Numbered from the stretch's first letter, positions 1-10,503 are shown. The stretch is DNA of 17,670 bases from DASZHJ01 sp035280245 (GCA_035280245.1 DATEGF010000134.1:1-17670), one strand, 5' to 3'. Notes: generated from the sequence alone by a model not told the origin. Made by a program: numbers and translations.

Positions 1-156
1 CAGCATGAACGCATTGAGCTTGGGCTCGAGCCGCTCGAGCCGGCGCAGGATCGCCTGGGTCACGTCGACCGGCGACAGGCTCTTCTTGGCGAAGCCGTCG
101 ATCAGGTGGGTGGCAGAGAAAAAAGCGAGCTCGCGGTCGGCGGACGCACTCGTCAA
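1..156 (-). CDS. Amidase (amidase-signature family), N-terminal fragment
   Basis: The 5' end of a leftward gene, cut by the window edge after 52 codons. The visible protein begins with a pattern typical of amidase-signature enzymes: SATHLIDGF, then LSPVDVTQAIL, then RLERLEPKLNAF. That is the N-terminal helical segment that precedes the Ser-cisSer-Lys catalytic core, which is not in the window. Family members hydrolyse carboxylic amides to acid and ammonia; the substrate cannot be told from this piece. The start is taken as TTG at 154-156 because a strong Shine-Dalgarno (GAGGAGAG, 161-168 on the minus strand) lies just upstream and no in-frame ATG is nearer. The gene is divergent from the peptide-type ABC importer at 361, so the two may share the 204-base intergenic region (157-360), where no clear promoter could be read. 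The family assignment is fairly secure; a GatA-like transamidase subunit is the main alternative. Confidence 0.75.
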   Translation of the reverse strand, partial: MTSASADRELAFFSATHLIDGFAKKSLSPVDVTQAILRRLERLEPKLNAFML

Positions 157-360
157 GGCACTCTCCTCTGGGGCACGCGCGGATCAGGGAATGCCCGTCA
201 CTATCCGGCAAAATCCGAGACGGGGCAATGTCGTGCGCGGCCATACGGCGAGCGCCAGCCGCCAGCGCGGTATTGGCAGCGCAGGGCTGTTGCGGGGCGC
301 GGCGAATGGCGTAAGGTTCCCCCGCCCGAGATCAAAACATAGACGACCGGGAGGCATGGG

Positions 361-1956
361 ATGGGACTCGTTCGGAGGCTGGCTTGGCGCGGCATCGTGG
401 CGGCGGCGCTGGCGGCGCCCCTGTTACCGGCGGCATCGCATGCCCAATCTTCGGGCAAGACCCTGACCTTCATTCCCGAGGCCGACCTCAAGAGCCTCGA
501 TCCCATCTGGACCACGGCCTACATCACGCGCAACTACGGCTACATGGTCTACGACACGCTGTTTGCGCTCGACGAGCACTTCAAGGTGCAGCCGCAAATG
601 GCCGAGAAGTGGACGGTGAGCGAGGACAACCTCGTCTACACCATCACGCTGCGCGACGGCCTCAAGTGGCACGACGGCACGCCGGTCCGCCCCGAGGATT
701 GCATCGCCTCGCTCGAGCGCTGGATGAAGCGCGACGTGCTGGGCCAGGCGCTGCCCGCCGTGATCGGCGAGATGAAGGTGATCGACGGCCGCAGCTTCTC
801 GATCACGCTCAAGAAGCCGTTCCCGCTGCTGCTGGACGCGATCGGCAAGCTTTCGAGCAATGTCCCCTTCATGATGCCCGAGCGCGTCGCCAAGACCGAC
901 GCCAACACGGCGATCACGGAATCGATCGGCTCCGGTCCCTTCAAGTTCGTGAAGTCGGAGTGGTTGCCGGGTGCCAAGGCGGTCTTCGTCAAGAACGCGG
1001 ACTACGTCCCGCGCAAGGAGCCGCCGAGCTGGGCCGCCGGCGGCAAGGTCGTGAAAGTCGACCGTGTCGAGTGGCTCTACATTCCCGATCCGCAGACCGC
1101 CGCCAACGCGCTCAACGCCGGCGAGGTCGATTGGTGGCAGCAGCTGCCACAGGACCTGGCGCCGGCGCTCGCCAAGAACAAGGACGTCACCGTCACCAGC
1201 GTCGATCCGCTCGGCAGCATCGGTGTGCTGCGGTTCAACCACGAGCAGCCGCCCTTCGACAATCCCAAGATGCGCCAGGCCGTCGAGTGGGTGATCGACC
1301 AGAAGGACATCATGACGGCGCTGGCCGGTGACCAGAAATACTGGAAGACCTGTTACTCCTATTTCCCCTGCGGCACGCCCCTCGCGAATGATGCCGCGAA
1401 CGCGCCGCTCGCGGGCAAGCGCGACATCGAGAAGGCGAAAGCCCTGGTGAAAGAAGCCGGCTACGACGGCCGGAAGGTCGTGGTGATGACCGCGACGGAC
1501 CAGCCGATCGTCAACGCCCAGGCGCTGGTCGTGATGGAGGCGCTCAAGAAGATCGGCGTCGACGCCGAGCTCGCCGCGATGGATTGGGGCACGCTGATCA
1601 CGCGCCGCGCCTCCCATGACCCCGTCGACAAAGGCGGCTGGAACATCTTCTTCACCTGGTTCGTGGCGCCGGACATGGCGAGCCCCGCGCTCAACGCCGC
1701 ACTCCGCGGCAACGGCGCCAAGGCGTGGTTCGGCTGGCCTACGGACGCCAAGATCGAGGCGCTCCGCGATCAATGGTTCGCGGCCCCCGATCTCGCGGCG
1801 CAGAAGAAGCTCGCCGAGGCGATCCAGACCGAGGCTTTCGAGAGCGTGCCCTACGTGCCGACCGGTATGTTCCAGATCCCCACGGCCTTTCGGAGCAACC
1901 TCAAGGGCGTCATCGTGGCGCCAGTCGTCTTCCTCTGGAACGTCGAGAAATCGTAG
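361..1956 (+). CDS. ABC transporter periplasmic substrate-binding protein, peptide/dipeptide type (SBP family 5)
   Basis: A 531-residue periplasmic binding protein of the DppA/OppA family (SBP_bac_5), the usual length for the family. Residues 1-28 look like a Sec signal peptide: basic Arg residues at 5, 6 and 10, an Ala/Leu-rich core, and a Ser-His-Ala cleavage site before Gln29. The mature protein starts with the family pattern of an early strand followed by LKSLDPIW, then the region around YDTLFALDEHFKVQPQMAE. WTVSEDNLVYTITLRDGLKW and the DGTPVRPEDC motif are also classic for family 5. It would capture a peptide, opine or similar solute and deliver it to the two permeases downstream. The start at 361 has GGGAGG six bases upstream; an ATG at 356 is out of frame. 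It is the first gene of a five-gene operon. The ligand cannot be assigned from sequence alone. Confidence 0.93.
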   Translation: MGLVRRLAWRGIVAAALAAPLLPAASHAQSSGKTLTFIPEADLKSLDPIWTTAYITRNYGYMVYDTLFALDEHFKVQPQMAEKWTVSEDNLVYTITLRDGLKWHDGTPVRPEDCIASLERWMKRDVLGQALPAVIGEMKVIDGRSFSITLKKPFPLLLDAIGKLSSNVPFMMPERVAKTDANTAITESIGSGPFKFVKSEWLPGAKAVFVKNADYVPRKEPPSWAAGGKVVKVDRVEWLYIPDPQTAANALNAGEVDWWQQLPQDLAPALAKNKDVTVTSVDPLGSIGVLRFNHEQPPFDNPKMRQAVEWVIDQKDIMTALAGDQKYWKTCYSYFPCGTPLANDAANAPLAGKRDIEKAKALVKEAGYDGRKVVVMTATDQPIVNAQALVVMEALKKIGVDAELAAMDWGTLITRRASHDPVDKGGWNIFFTWFVAPDMASPALNAALRGNGAKAWFGWPTDAKIEALRDQWFAAPDLAAQKKLAEAIQTEAFESVPYVPTGMFQIPTAFRSNLKGVIVAPVVFLWNVEKS

Positions 1957-1978
1957 CGCGGGAGCATCGAGACCCCTC

Positions 1979-2920
1979 GTGTTCTCCTACATCGTCCGCC
2001 GGCTGATCGCGACCATCCCGGTGATGGCGATCGTCGCCGCGGTCGTCTTCTCGCTGCTCTACTTCGCGCCTGGCGATCCCGCGGCGATCATCGCGGGCGA
2101 TCTCGCGACCGCCCAGGACATCGCGCGCATCCATCACCAGCTCGGCCTCGACGAGCCGTTCCTGGTGCGCTTCGGGCACTGGAGTTGGGGGGTGCTGCAT
2201 GGCGACCTCGGCATCTCCATCTTCACGAACCTGCCGGTCTGGCAGTTGATCCAGCAGCGCATAGAGCCGACCGCCGCGCTCACCGTCACGACGCTGATCG
2301 TCTCGGTGTCGGTCGCGATCCCGCTCGGCGTGGTCGCGGCGTGGCGGGCGAGCACCTGGATCGACCGGGCCGCGATGGCCTTCGCCGTGCTGGGCTTCTC
2401 GGTGCCGTCCTTCGTGCTGGCCTACGTGCTGATCCTGATCTTCGCGGTCGAGCTCGACTGGCTCCCGGTGCAGGGCTACAGCAGCATCTCGGCCGGGTTC
2501 TGGCCGTTCCTGCAGCATCTGATCCTGCCCTCGACCGCGCTCGGCCTGATCTATGCCGCGCTGATCGCGCGCATCACCCGCGCCAGCATGCTGGAGGTGC
2601 TGAGCCAGGACTACATCCGGACCGCCCACGCCAAGGGTCTCTCGAGCCGGAACGTACTGATCAGCCACGCGCTCAAGAACGCGGCCGTGCCGATTGCCAC
2701 CATCATCGGCATCGGCATCGCGCTGCTGATCAGCGGCGTGATCGTGACCGAGACGGTCTTCGCGATTCCCGGCATCGGTCGCCTTACGGTCGACGCGATC
2801 CTGCGTCGCGATTACCCGATCATCCAGGGCGTGATCCTGCTGTTCTCCGCCGCCTATGTGATCGTCAATCTCCTGGTGGATCTGAGCTATACCGTGCTCG
2901 ATCCGCGCGTGCGGTTCTGA
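1979..2920 (+). CDS. ABC transporter permease, DppB/OppB type
   Basis: Inner-membrane permease of the dipeptide/oligopeptide importer, 313 residues from a GTG start. The frame stays open far upstream into the binding-protein gene, but the protein begins like other DppB proteins at GTG 1979 (FSYIVRRLIATIPV), 22 bases after the previous stop. A GGGAG lies 14 bases before this start, a longer spacing than ideal. About six membrane helices are visible. The conserved FAPGDPA segment is at residues 29-35, and the cytoplasmic EAA-like loop (RTAHAKGLS, residues 214-222) that docks on the ATPases is present. The C-terminus, DLSYTVLDPRVRF, is typical of the family. It is expected to pair with the DppC-like product of the next gene, which begins four bases after its stop. 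Confidence 0.92.
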   Translation: MFSYIVRRLIATIPVMAIVAAVVFSLLYFAPGDPAAIIAGDLATAQDIARIHHQLGLDEPFLVRFGHWSWGVLHGDLGISIFTNLPVWQLIQQRIEPTAALTVTTLIVSVSVAIPLGVVAAWRASTWIDRAAMAFAVLGFSVPSFVLAYVLILIFAVELDWLPVQGYSSISAGFWPFLQHLILPSTALGLIYAALIARITRASMLEVLSQDYIRTAHAKGLSSRNVLISHALKNAAVPIATIIGIGIALLISGVIVTETVFAIPGIGRLTVDAILRRDYPIIQGVILLFSAAYVIVNLLVDLSYTVLDPRVRF

Positions 2921-2924
2921 CGCG

Positions 2925-3809
2925 ATGACCGCCGCGCCGATCGGCCTCGAGACGGAGGGCGCGGCTCGGCGCGAGCGCGGCGCCTTTCGCGAGCTGCTGC
3001 GCCGGCATCCGACCGTGGCGATCGGGATCGCGATCCTGGCGGTGATGGTGCTGATGGCGGCGCTGGCGCCATTTCTCGGCACCGTCGACCCCCAGGCGCT
3101 GTCACCGGTCCGGCGGCTCCGCTTTCCCTCGCAGGCCTACTGGTTCGGCACCGACGCGCTCGGCCGCGACGTCTACAGCCGCGTGGTCTATGGCGCGCGG
3201 GTCTCGCTCCTGGTCGGCTTCTGGGTCGCCTTTTTCAGCACCGCGCTGGGTCTGGTCATCGGCCTGGTGACCGGTTTCAGCCGCGCCGTCGACGCCGTCG
3301 TCATGCGCATCATGGACGGGCTCATGTCGATCCCGCCGGTGCTGCTGGCGATCGCGCTGATGGCGCTGACCCGCGCCAGCATGAGCAATGTCATCATCTC
3401 GATCACGATCTCCCAGGTGCCGCAGGTGACACGGCTGGTACGGGGCGTGGTGCTGAGCCTCCGCGAGCAGCCTTTCGTCGAGGCGGCGGTCGCGGTGGGC
3501 ACCGGCTTCTTCAAGACGCTGCGGCGGCACATCCTCCCCAACACCATCGCGCCACTCCTGGTGCAGGGCACCTATATCTGCGCCTCCGCGATGATTACCG
3601 AGGCGATCCTGAGCTTCATCGGTGCGGGCACGCCGCCCAACGTCCCGAGCTGGGGCAACATCATGGCCGAGGGCCGAACCCTGTTTCAGGTTGCCTACTA
3701 CATCGTGCTGTTCCCGGCGGTGTTCCTATCGGTGACGGTGCTGGCGGTGAACCTCGTGGGCGACGGCTTGCGCGACGCGCTCGATCCGCGCCTCGCGCGG
3801 CGGATGTAA
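2925..3809 (+). CDS. ABC transporter permease, DppC/OppC type
   Basis: Second inner-membrane permease of the importer, 294 residues, the usual length. A cytoplasmic N-terminal tail of about 28 residues is followed by a first membrane helix (about 30-50), then the DppC signature FGTDALGRDVYSRVVYG at residues 74-90. The EAA loop (EAAVAVGTG, residues 186-194, followed by RRHILPN) couples it to the ATPases. A C-terminal LVGDGLRDALDPRL is diagnostic of the DppC subgroup. ATG at 2925 follows the DppB stop by four bases, so translational coupling is likely. Nothing is truncated or unusual. Confidence 0.93.
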   Translation: MTAAPIGLETEGAARRERGAFRELLRRHPTVAIGIAILAVMVLMAALAPFLGTVDPQALSPVRRLRFPSQAYWFGTDALGRDVYSRVVYGARVSLLVGFWVAFFSTALGLVIGLVTGFSRAVDAVVMRIMDGLMSIPPVLLAIALMALTRASMSNVIISITISQVPQVTRLVRGVVLSLREQPFVEAAVAVGTGFFKTLRRHILPNTIAPLLVQGTYICASAMITEAILSFIGAGTPPNVPSWGNIMAEGRTLFQVAYYIVLFPAVFLSVTVLAVNLVGDGLRDALDPRLARRM

Positions 3810-3820
3810 GGGCGCTCGGC

Positions 3821-5916
<2,096 letters not shown>

Positions 5917-5979
5917 CCGCCTTCGCCTGGTTAGCTTTCAGGGCTGCCGATCGGGGTGCTGCGCGGTGGTATGGTACAG

Positions 5980-5994
5980 CCGTTCCTAGAACGG
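5980..5994. repeat. Short palindrome downstream of the dpp-like operon
   Basis: CCGTTC and GAACGG form a perfect six-base inverted repeat around a three-base centre (CTA). With a two-base bulge the arms extend to AGCC (5978) and GGCT (5998). It lies in the 170-base gap between the ABC operon and the DOMON-like gene. No T-run follows, so an ordinary intrinsic terminator is unlikely; an RNA processing or stalling hairpin or a protein-binding dyad is possible. The rest of the gap shows no gene. Confidence 0.3.
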
Positions 5995-6086
5995 GGCTCG
6001 GCTCAGATTTGTGATTTGGTCTGCATGACCCGCGAACTCGATCGCTGCCGATCGCGTGCGAACACCGTGAAAGGTAAAATGCCGAT

Positions 6087-6632
6087 ATGCCGCAAGCGCT
6101 AACCCTTCATCCGGGCTCGCGTTGCGTGGCAGCGACACGTATCGACGTGGAAATCGAGCGTCCGCACCCCGGTCATCTGGTTCTGCACTATTCGGTGAGC
6201 GGCAGGATCGGCGATCTGAGCCTGCCGCCCGTGGGCCTCCCCACCCGCGCGCGTGAGCTTTGGCAGCACACCTGCTTCGAGGTGTTCGTCCGGGCACCGC
6301 CGAGCACCGCCTACTACGAGTTCAACTTTGCACCCTCGATGCAATGGGCGGCATATCGGTTCAGCGCTTACCGACGCGAGATGAGCGTGGCAGAGGACGT
6401 CAGCGCGCCACGCATCGAATCGCAATCGCGCGGCGAGCTCTATCAATTGAGAGCGTCCCTGGAGCTGGACGCGCTCTCGAGCTTGCCGAGCGATGCCGTA
6501 TGGCGCCTCGGTCTATCGGCGGTGATCGAGGAAACGAGCGGTCGCAAATCATTTTGGGCGTTGGCTCATCCGCCGGGCAAGCCGGATTTTCATCACCCCG
6601 ATTGCTTTGCCTATGAACTTCCGGCAGCGTAG
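6087..6632 (+). CDS. DOMON-like domain protein
   Basis: A 181-residue soluble protein with no signal peptide or membrane helix. It resembles the DOMON-like family sometimes annotated as MurB-like DOMON. Recognisable features are a LWQHTCFEVFV segment (about residues 58-68), then YYEFNFAPSMQWAAYRFSAY, and a C-terminal segment reading FWALAHPPGKPDFHHPDCF. DOMON folds are beta-sandwiches that bind sugars or haem in other families; the ligand of this group is not known. From memory, this domain often sits directly upstream of DUF1343/NamZ-like genes, as here with a five-base gap, which suggests a shared role in cell-wall sugar handling. The ATG at 6087 has AAGG 12 bases upstream, somewhat far; an ATG at 6079 is out of frame. 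The family call is from recognition of the pattern, not a search. Confidence 0.7.
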   Translation: MPQALTLHPGSRCVAATRIDVEIERPHPGHLVLHYSVSGRIGDLSLPPVGLPTRARELWQHTCFEVFVRAPPSTAYYEFNFAPSMQWAAYRFSAYRREMSVAEDVSAPRIESQSRGELYQLRASLELDALSSLPSDAVWRLGLSAVIEETSGRKSFWALAHPPGKPDFHHPDCFAYELPAA

Positions 6633-6637
6633 CCGGC

Positions 6638-7840
6638 ATGAAATTCGGCATCGATCGATTTCTCGCCGAGCCTACTCTGCGCGCGCCGCTTGTGGGTAAG
6701 CGGATTGCATTGGTCGCGCATCCCGCCTCGGTCACGCAAGACCTGACGCATTCGCTCGACGCGCTGGCCGCCTGCAGTGACCTGAAACTCGCCGCCGCCT
6801 TTGGTCCGCAGCACGGTCTGCGCGGCGACAAGCAAGACAACATGGTCGAATCACCGGATTTCTGCGATCCCGTGCACGGCATCCCCGTATTCAGCTTGTA
6901 CGGCGAAGTGCGCAGGCCGACGGACGCGATGATGGACACGTTCGATGCCGTTCTCGTCGATCTGCAAGATCTGGGCTGCCGCATTTACACCTTCGTTGCG
7001 ACGCTGCGCTACGTCCTGGAAGCGGCGTCCAAGCATCGCAAATCCGTGTGGGTGTTGGATCGTCCCAATCCCATCGGTCGGCCCGTCGAGGGGCTGCGGC
7101 TGCGAGCCGGCTGGCAAAGCTTCGTCGGCGCCGGGCCGTTGCCGATGCGCCACGGGCTTACGCTCGGCGAGTTGGGTTCGTGGTTCATCGAAGTGCTCAA
7201 GCTCGATGTCGAGTATCACGTCGTTGAGATGCAAGGTTGGCAGCCGCATGCCGCGCCGGGATTCGGTTGGCCGCTGAGCGCGCGCACGTGGATAAATCCC
7301 AGTCCCAATGCGCCGAATTTATGGATGGCGCGCGCCTATGCGGGGACGGTAATGGTCGAGGGCGCGACGCTCTCCGAGGGCCGCGGCACCACTCGACCGC
7401 TCGAATTGTTCGGCGCTCCCGACATCGATGCGCGGCGGGTCATGAGGGAAATGCACGCGCTCGCCCCTCAGTGGTTGCGCGGCTGCCGCCTGCGTGATTG
7501 CTGGTTCGAGCCCACGTTTCACAAGCACGTGGGCAGACTCTGCAACGGCGTGCAGATTCACACGGAAGATCCCGACTACGATCACCAGGTCTTCAAGCCT
7601 TGGCGTATCCAGGTGCTCGCCTTCAAAGCGATTCGACGCTTGTATCCGGACTATCCGCTGTGGCGTGATTTCCCCTACGAGTACGAGCTCGGCAAACTCC
7701 CGATCGATGTGATCAGCGGCGGTCCGTTGTTGCGAGAATGGGTCGACGACCCGGCTGCGACGCCGCAAGATCTGGAGGCGCTCGCTACGCCGGATGAGCA
7801 TGCTTGGCTAAATGAGCGCCAAGCACACTTGCGCTACTGA
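6638..7840 (+). CDS. DUF1343 family protein, NamZ-like (exo-beta-N-acetylmuramidase family)
   Basis: A 400-residue protein of the DUF1343 family, whose Bacillus member NamZ removes terminal N-acetylmuramic acid from peptidoglycan fragments. Conserved blocks are in order: GPQHGLRG (residues 56-63), DLQDLGCRIYTF (108-119), LDRPNPIG (140-147) and EGATLSEGRGTTRPLE (241-256). The usual Pro-Glu-His-Gly is Pro-Gln-His-Gly here (Gln58). No signal peptide is present, so the protein should be cytoplasmic, unlike the secreted Bacillus enzyme. ATG 6638 is five bases after the DOMON stop, so the pair is probably one operon, though the ribosome site is weak. An eight-base inverted repeat overlaps its 3' end. 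The family is clear. Muramidase activity is inferred and may not hold, given the changed motif. Confidence 0.85.
   Translation: MKFGIDRFLAEPTLRAPLVGKRIALVAHPASVTQDLTHSLDALAACSDLKLAAAFGPQHGLRGDKQDNMVESPDFCDPVHGIPVFSLYGEVRRPTDAMMDTFDAVLVDLQDLGCRIYTFVATLRYVLEAASKHRKSVWVLDRPNPIGRPVEGLRLRAGWQSFVGAGPLPMRHGLTLGELGSWFIEVLKLDVEYHVVEMQGWQPHAAPGFGWPLSARTWINPSPNAPNLWMARAYAGTVMVEGATLSEGRGTTRPLELFGAPDIDARRVMREMHALAPQWLRGCRLRDCWFEPTFHKHVGRLCNGVQIHTEDPDYDHQVFKPWRIQVLAFKAIRRLYPDYPLWRDFPYEYELGKLPIDVISGGPLLREWVDDPAATPQDLEALATPDEHAWLNERQAHLRY
7801..7825. repeat. Inverted repeat at the 3' end of the NamZ-like gene
   Basis: TGCTTGGC (7801-7808) and GCCAAGCA (7818-7825) are perfect reverse complements around a nine-base loop, within the last codons of the gene. 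No T-run follows. It could slow 3' exonucleases or be chance in coding DNA. Confidence 0.3.
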
Positions 7841-7950
7841 AGGGCCGCGGTCGCAACCAACGGGCGCCCCCAGTGCCACGATGATAGGCCCGATCGGCAA
7901 AGTCCGGAGGCCGACCCATCGGGATCGACGGTTGGTAGGGGACTCAATCG

Positions 7951-8715
7951 ATGCAATGGTCTCTTCACATCGCGCATGGGCATGGCGAGCGCATTGCCGC
8001 CATGCCGGACGAGTTTCGCAACGGCCGCAATTTGCGAGACGGCTACACACGAGCCTGCGGCATACAGTTCGGCAATGTCCGCCAGCTCTGCGAGGCAGAC
8101 GCGCTTTATCAGCGCGCCTATGCGCTGGCCAAGAGCCGAACGGTATTGATGCCGGCAAATTTCATGAACTTGTTTCTCATCGTCGCACTCGGGTTCCGTA
8201 AACTGCCGCCAGGCGACATCGTCGAATTTGGATCGTATCAGGGCGGATCGGCGATATTTCTCGCCATCGTTGCGGCAGCTCTGTTTCCCGGGACAAAGGT
8301 CTACGCCTTCGACAGTTTCGCGGGAATGCCCGAGATCGATACCAGCCGGGACATGCACCGACCGGGTCATTTCAATGATGCATCGGAGACGTCCCTTATG
8401 CGCTACTGCTCAGAGATCGGCGTCAAAAATCTCGTCCCGATAAGGGGCTTTTTCAGCGAAACGATTCCGAGCGCGCTGCCCAAGATAGGGCCGGTTCGCC
8501 TGGCTCACATCGATTGCGATCTTTATCAGAGCGTCGCCGAGTCCTATGACGGAGTAAAGCCGTTCATGGTGCCCGGCGGGTATATCGTGTTCGATGATCC
8601 GCTATTATCGTCTTGCCTCGGAGCTTTCGAGGCCGTGGAAGAACTCGTCATTCGACGCGACGGCTTGCATGCGGAGCAGGCATCCCCGCATCTCGTTTAC
8701 CGTGCCTCGCCATAG
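7951..8715 (+). CDS. TylF/MycF-family O-methyltransferase
   Basis: A 254-residue class I SAM-dependent methyltransferase resembling the macrocin O-methyltransferase (TylF/MycF) family, which methylates sugar hydroxyls in antibiotic biosynthesis and also appears in surface-polysaccharide loci. Visible motifs: SAM-binding VEFGSYQGGS (residues 91-100), the ribose-binding acidic end of strand 2 at DSFAGMP (121-127), HIDCDLYQS with Asp188 and Asp190, and GGYIVFDDP with Asp215 and Asp216. The Asp residues in the last two motifs fit the metal site of this family. The ATG is supported by AGGGGA eight bases upstream. The gene stands 110 bases after the NamZ-like gene and is convergent with the AMP-forming ligase. 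Base composition is clearly lower in GC than the flanking transporters. The substrate is unknown; no glycosyltransferase or polyketide gene is in the window. Confidence 0.82.
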   Translation: MQWSLHIAHGHGERIAAMPDEFRNGRNLRDGYTRACGIQFGNVRQLCEADALYQRAYALAKSRTVLMPANFMNLFLIVALGFRKLPPGDIVEFGSYQGGSAIFLAIVAAALFPGTKVYAFDSFAGMPEIDTSRDMHRPGHFNDASETSLMRYCSEIGVKNLVPIRGFFSETIPSALPKIGPVRLAHIDCDLYQSVAESYDGVKPFMVPGGYIVFDDPLLSSCLGAFEAVEELVIRRDGLHAEQASPHLVYRASP

Positions 8716-9006
8716 GACGGTGACGGTACGCACCGGTTACCTGCATCGTCACTCATGGTAAGGCGACGAGCGTCTTCTCGCGGCGCGTAAAAATTGATCG
8801 ACGAGACCCTCTCCACCGGGCCGCAGGAGAGACGCTGAATGTCTGCTAAGCGTGAAGGAGTGGACGCATTTCGCAGTCGGGCGCACTTACTGCTCGTGAC
8901 CCGATGCGGATTTGCGCGTCACGAGACCGTGTCCTTTGTGAGCAGGCCATCCACCCAGCGACCGTGCGCGTGGGATGGGCTATAGAAGCGGAGTAGATGG
9001 GCCTCG
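8716..9006. other. Convergent intergenic region
   Basis: The 291 bases between the methyltransferase and the ligase stops. Just after the methyltransferase stop, GTGACG (8720-8725) pairs with CGTCAC (8747-8752), with a smaller GGT/ACC pairing inside. This is a possible weak 3' hairpin with no T-run. The rest holds only the candidate small ORF at 8839-8985, listed separately. Confidence 0.3.
8839..8985 (+). CDS. Candidate small ORF, 48 residues, unknown
   Basis: An ATG-to-TAG frame of 48 codons with a good Shine-Dalgarno (AGGAGA, 8825-8830) eight bases before the ATG. The predicted peptide starts MSAKREGVDAF, is basic, and contains two cysteines and a short hydrophobic stretch (LLLV). It matches no family I recognise. 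It sits in the convergent gap between the methyltransferase and the ligase. The ribosome site is its only strong support, so it may be spurious. Confidence 0.25.
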   Translation: MSAKREGVDAFRSRAHLLLVTRCGFARHETVSFVSRPSTQRPCAWDGL

Positions 9007-10503
9007 CTATGCCTCCGGCACATGTCGCGTGCTCGCCTGCCTCGCCGCAACGACGGCGATTTCGGATTTAAGGGCGTTGCGCTCGATCTTACCCGTGAGA
9101 TTGCGGGGGATGCGCGATAGTCGCACGAGCAAGAACTTTCGAAATGCCGCACCCGCGACCGCGGATTCGACCCGCCGCATAAGCTCGGCATCCGGAACGT
9201 CCGCGTCCGCCACGGCGACAAAAAGCTCTGCCGCGCCGTCCTCGCGGGCAATGACGCCCACAGCGACCTCCTTGAGCGCGGCGTTCGTGCGAATGAGCTC
9301 CTCCAGCGGCTCTGGCGACAATTTGTGTCCCTCGACGTTCAGGAGATCGTCGGCTCGGCCGAGGAGCTCAAGTGACCGCGGTGCGTGCAACACTCCGATA
9401 TCGCCGGGATAGAACCACCCGTCGTGTAGCATCCGCCGTGTTGCCTCCGGATCGTCAATGTAGCCCGCGAATATGGCCTCCGTGCGCACCCGGAGTCGGC
9501 CCTGCTCCCTCGTGGGCAACGGCCGATCGACGTCATCTACCACCTCGAGGGCGATGCCGGGCCAAACTTCGAAGTATTTTCCTGTGCGGTAGAGGCCATT
9601 CGAGGCGATGAATCCGACCTCGTTGCATCCGTACATATCGCACACCGCGCCGCAGAGCCGCTCCACCGCATCGGCGCGCAGGCTCGGCGAGACCGCACCG
9701 CCGAAAGTCGAGATGACCAACTCCGGCAGCCGCTCGAAGTGCGCTGGAATGGTACCGAGCACCGCGCGCAAAAAGGTCGGCAGCAGAGTGACGTGGGTCA
9801 CGGCATTACGACGCAGCGCCTCCGGTATCTCCATCCGGTTTTCCCGTACCACGGTGCCACCTGCGCTCAGGCACGCGCAGACTTCCGCGTGCATGGCGCC
9901 GACCGCGAGCGGCATCGTGATCATGACGCGGGAGCGTGGTCCGAGCCCGTAGAACCAAAACCTGCGATTGACCCAGGCATCGAACATCCGGCGTGTTAAG
10001 CGGAGCCGCTTGGACATGCCGGTCGTCCCGGAGGTGCGCAGGATCCGGAGTGCGCTCTCGGGAGGAAAATGAAAGGGTGATGCCTCCTCGGCATCGGGCA
10101 GGTGTCGCACTCGATCGACCCATGCCCGGTCGAGATCCCGTCGTCGGCTCGGTTGCGCCTGCGGCAGCGGGAACTCCGAAAGCAAGAGATCGACGCCCTC
10201 CAGGAGCGGCAGGACACTCTGATTCTCCTGCGAGGCCACCGACGTCGTCGCGAGGCCGAGCCGGTCGCAGGCTAGGAGGATCACGATGTGAAGGTAGGGA
10301 TCCTCGCAGCCGACCGCGACAGTGCCGTCGCGGGGAATGCCGAACTCCCGCACGCCCTGCGTGAACTTCCGAATGTCACGTGCGAGCTTGCCGTAGGTGA
10401 TCGTACGGCCGTTGTCGAGGAGCGCCGCGGCTTCAGGCCGTTCAGCGGCGTGAAATGTGATGTAATCAACCGTCGCTGGGTTGCCGCACCAATATTCATT
10501 CAT
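9007..10503 (-). CDS. AMP-forming acyl/aryl ligase (ANL superfamily), stand-alone
   Basis: A complete 498-residue adenylate-forming enzyme that would activate a carboxylic acid with ATP, usually followed by transfer to CoA or a carrier protein. Motifs: phosphate loop TSGTTGMSK (residues 157-165, with Ser where Pro is usual), YGCNEVG (291-297, with Asn where Thr is usual before the Glu), YPGDIG with Asp368, hinge motif GRADDLLNVEGHK (382-394), and the C-terminal catalytic lysine in NLTGK (Lys472). All core catalytic residues are therefore present. There is no attached carrier domain and none nearby. ATG at 10501-10503 is the start, with only a weak GAG ribosome site. It is convergent with the methyltransferase, and an inverted repeat lies 19-46 bases upstream. 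It could be an acyl-CoA synthetase or an acid-activating enzyme of a small natural-product pathway; the acid cannot be read from sequence. Confidence 0.85.
   Translation of the reverse strand: MNEYWCGNPATVDYITFHAAERPEAAALLDNGRTITYGKLARDIRKFTQGVREFGIPRDGTVAVGCEDPYLHIVILLACDRLGLATTSVASQENQSVLPLLEGVDLLLSEFPLPQAQPSRRRDLDRAWVDRVRHLPDAEEASPFHFPPESALRILRTSGTTGMSKRLRLTRRMFDAWVNRRFWFYGLGPRSRVMITMPLAVGAMHAEVCACLSAGGTVVRENRMEIPEALRRNAVTHVTLLPTFLRAVLGTIPAHFERLPELVISTFGGAVSPSLRADAVERLCGAVCDMYGCNEVGFIASNGLYRTGKYFEVWPGIALEVVDDVDRPLPTREQGRLRVRTEAIFAGYIDDPEATRRMLHDGWFYPGDIGVLHAPRSLELLGRADDLLNVEGHKLSPEPLEELIRTNAALKEVAVGVIAREDGAAELFVAVADADVPDAELMRRVESAVAGAAFRKFLLVRLSRIPRNLTGKIERNALKSEIAVVAARQASTRHVPEA

Noticed and set aside
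1616..1978. Upstream extension of the DppB-like frame
   Set aside because: It reads through the binding-protein gene as Arg/Ser/Pro-rich noise; permease homology begins at GTG 1979.
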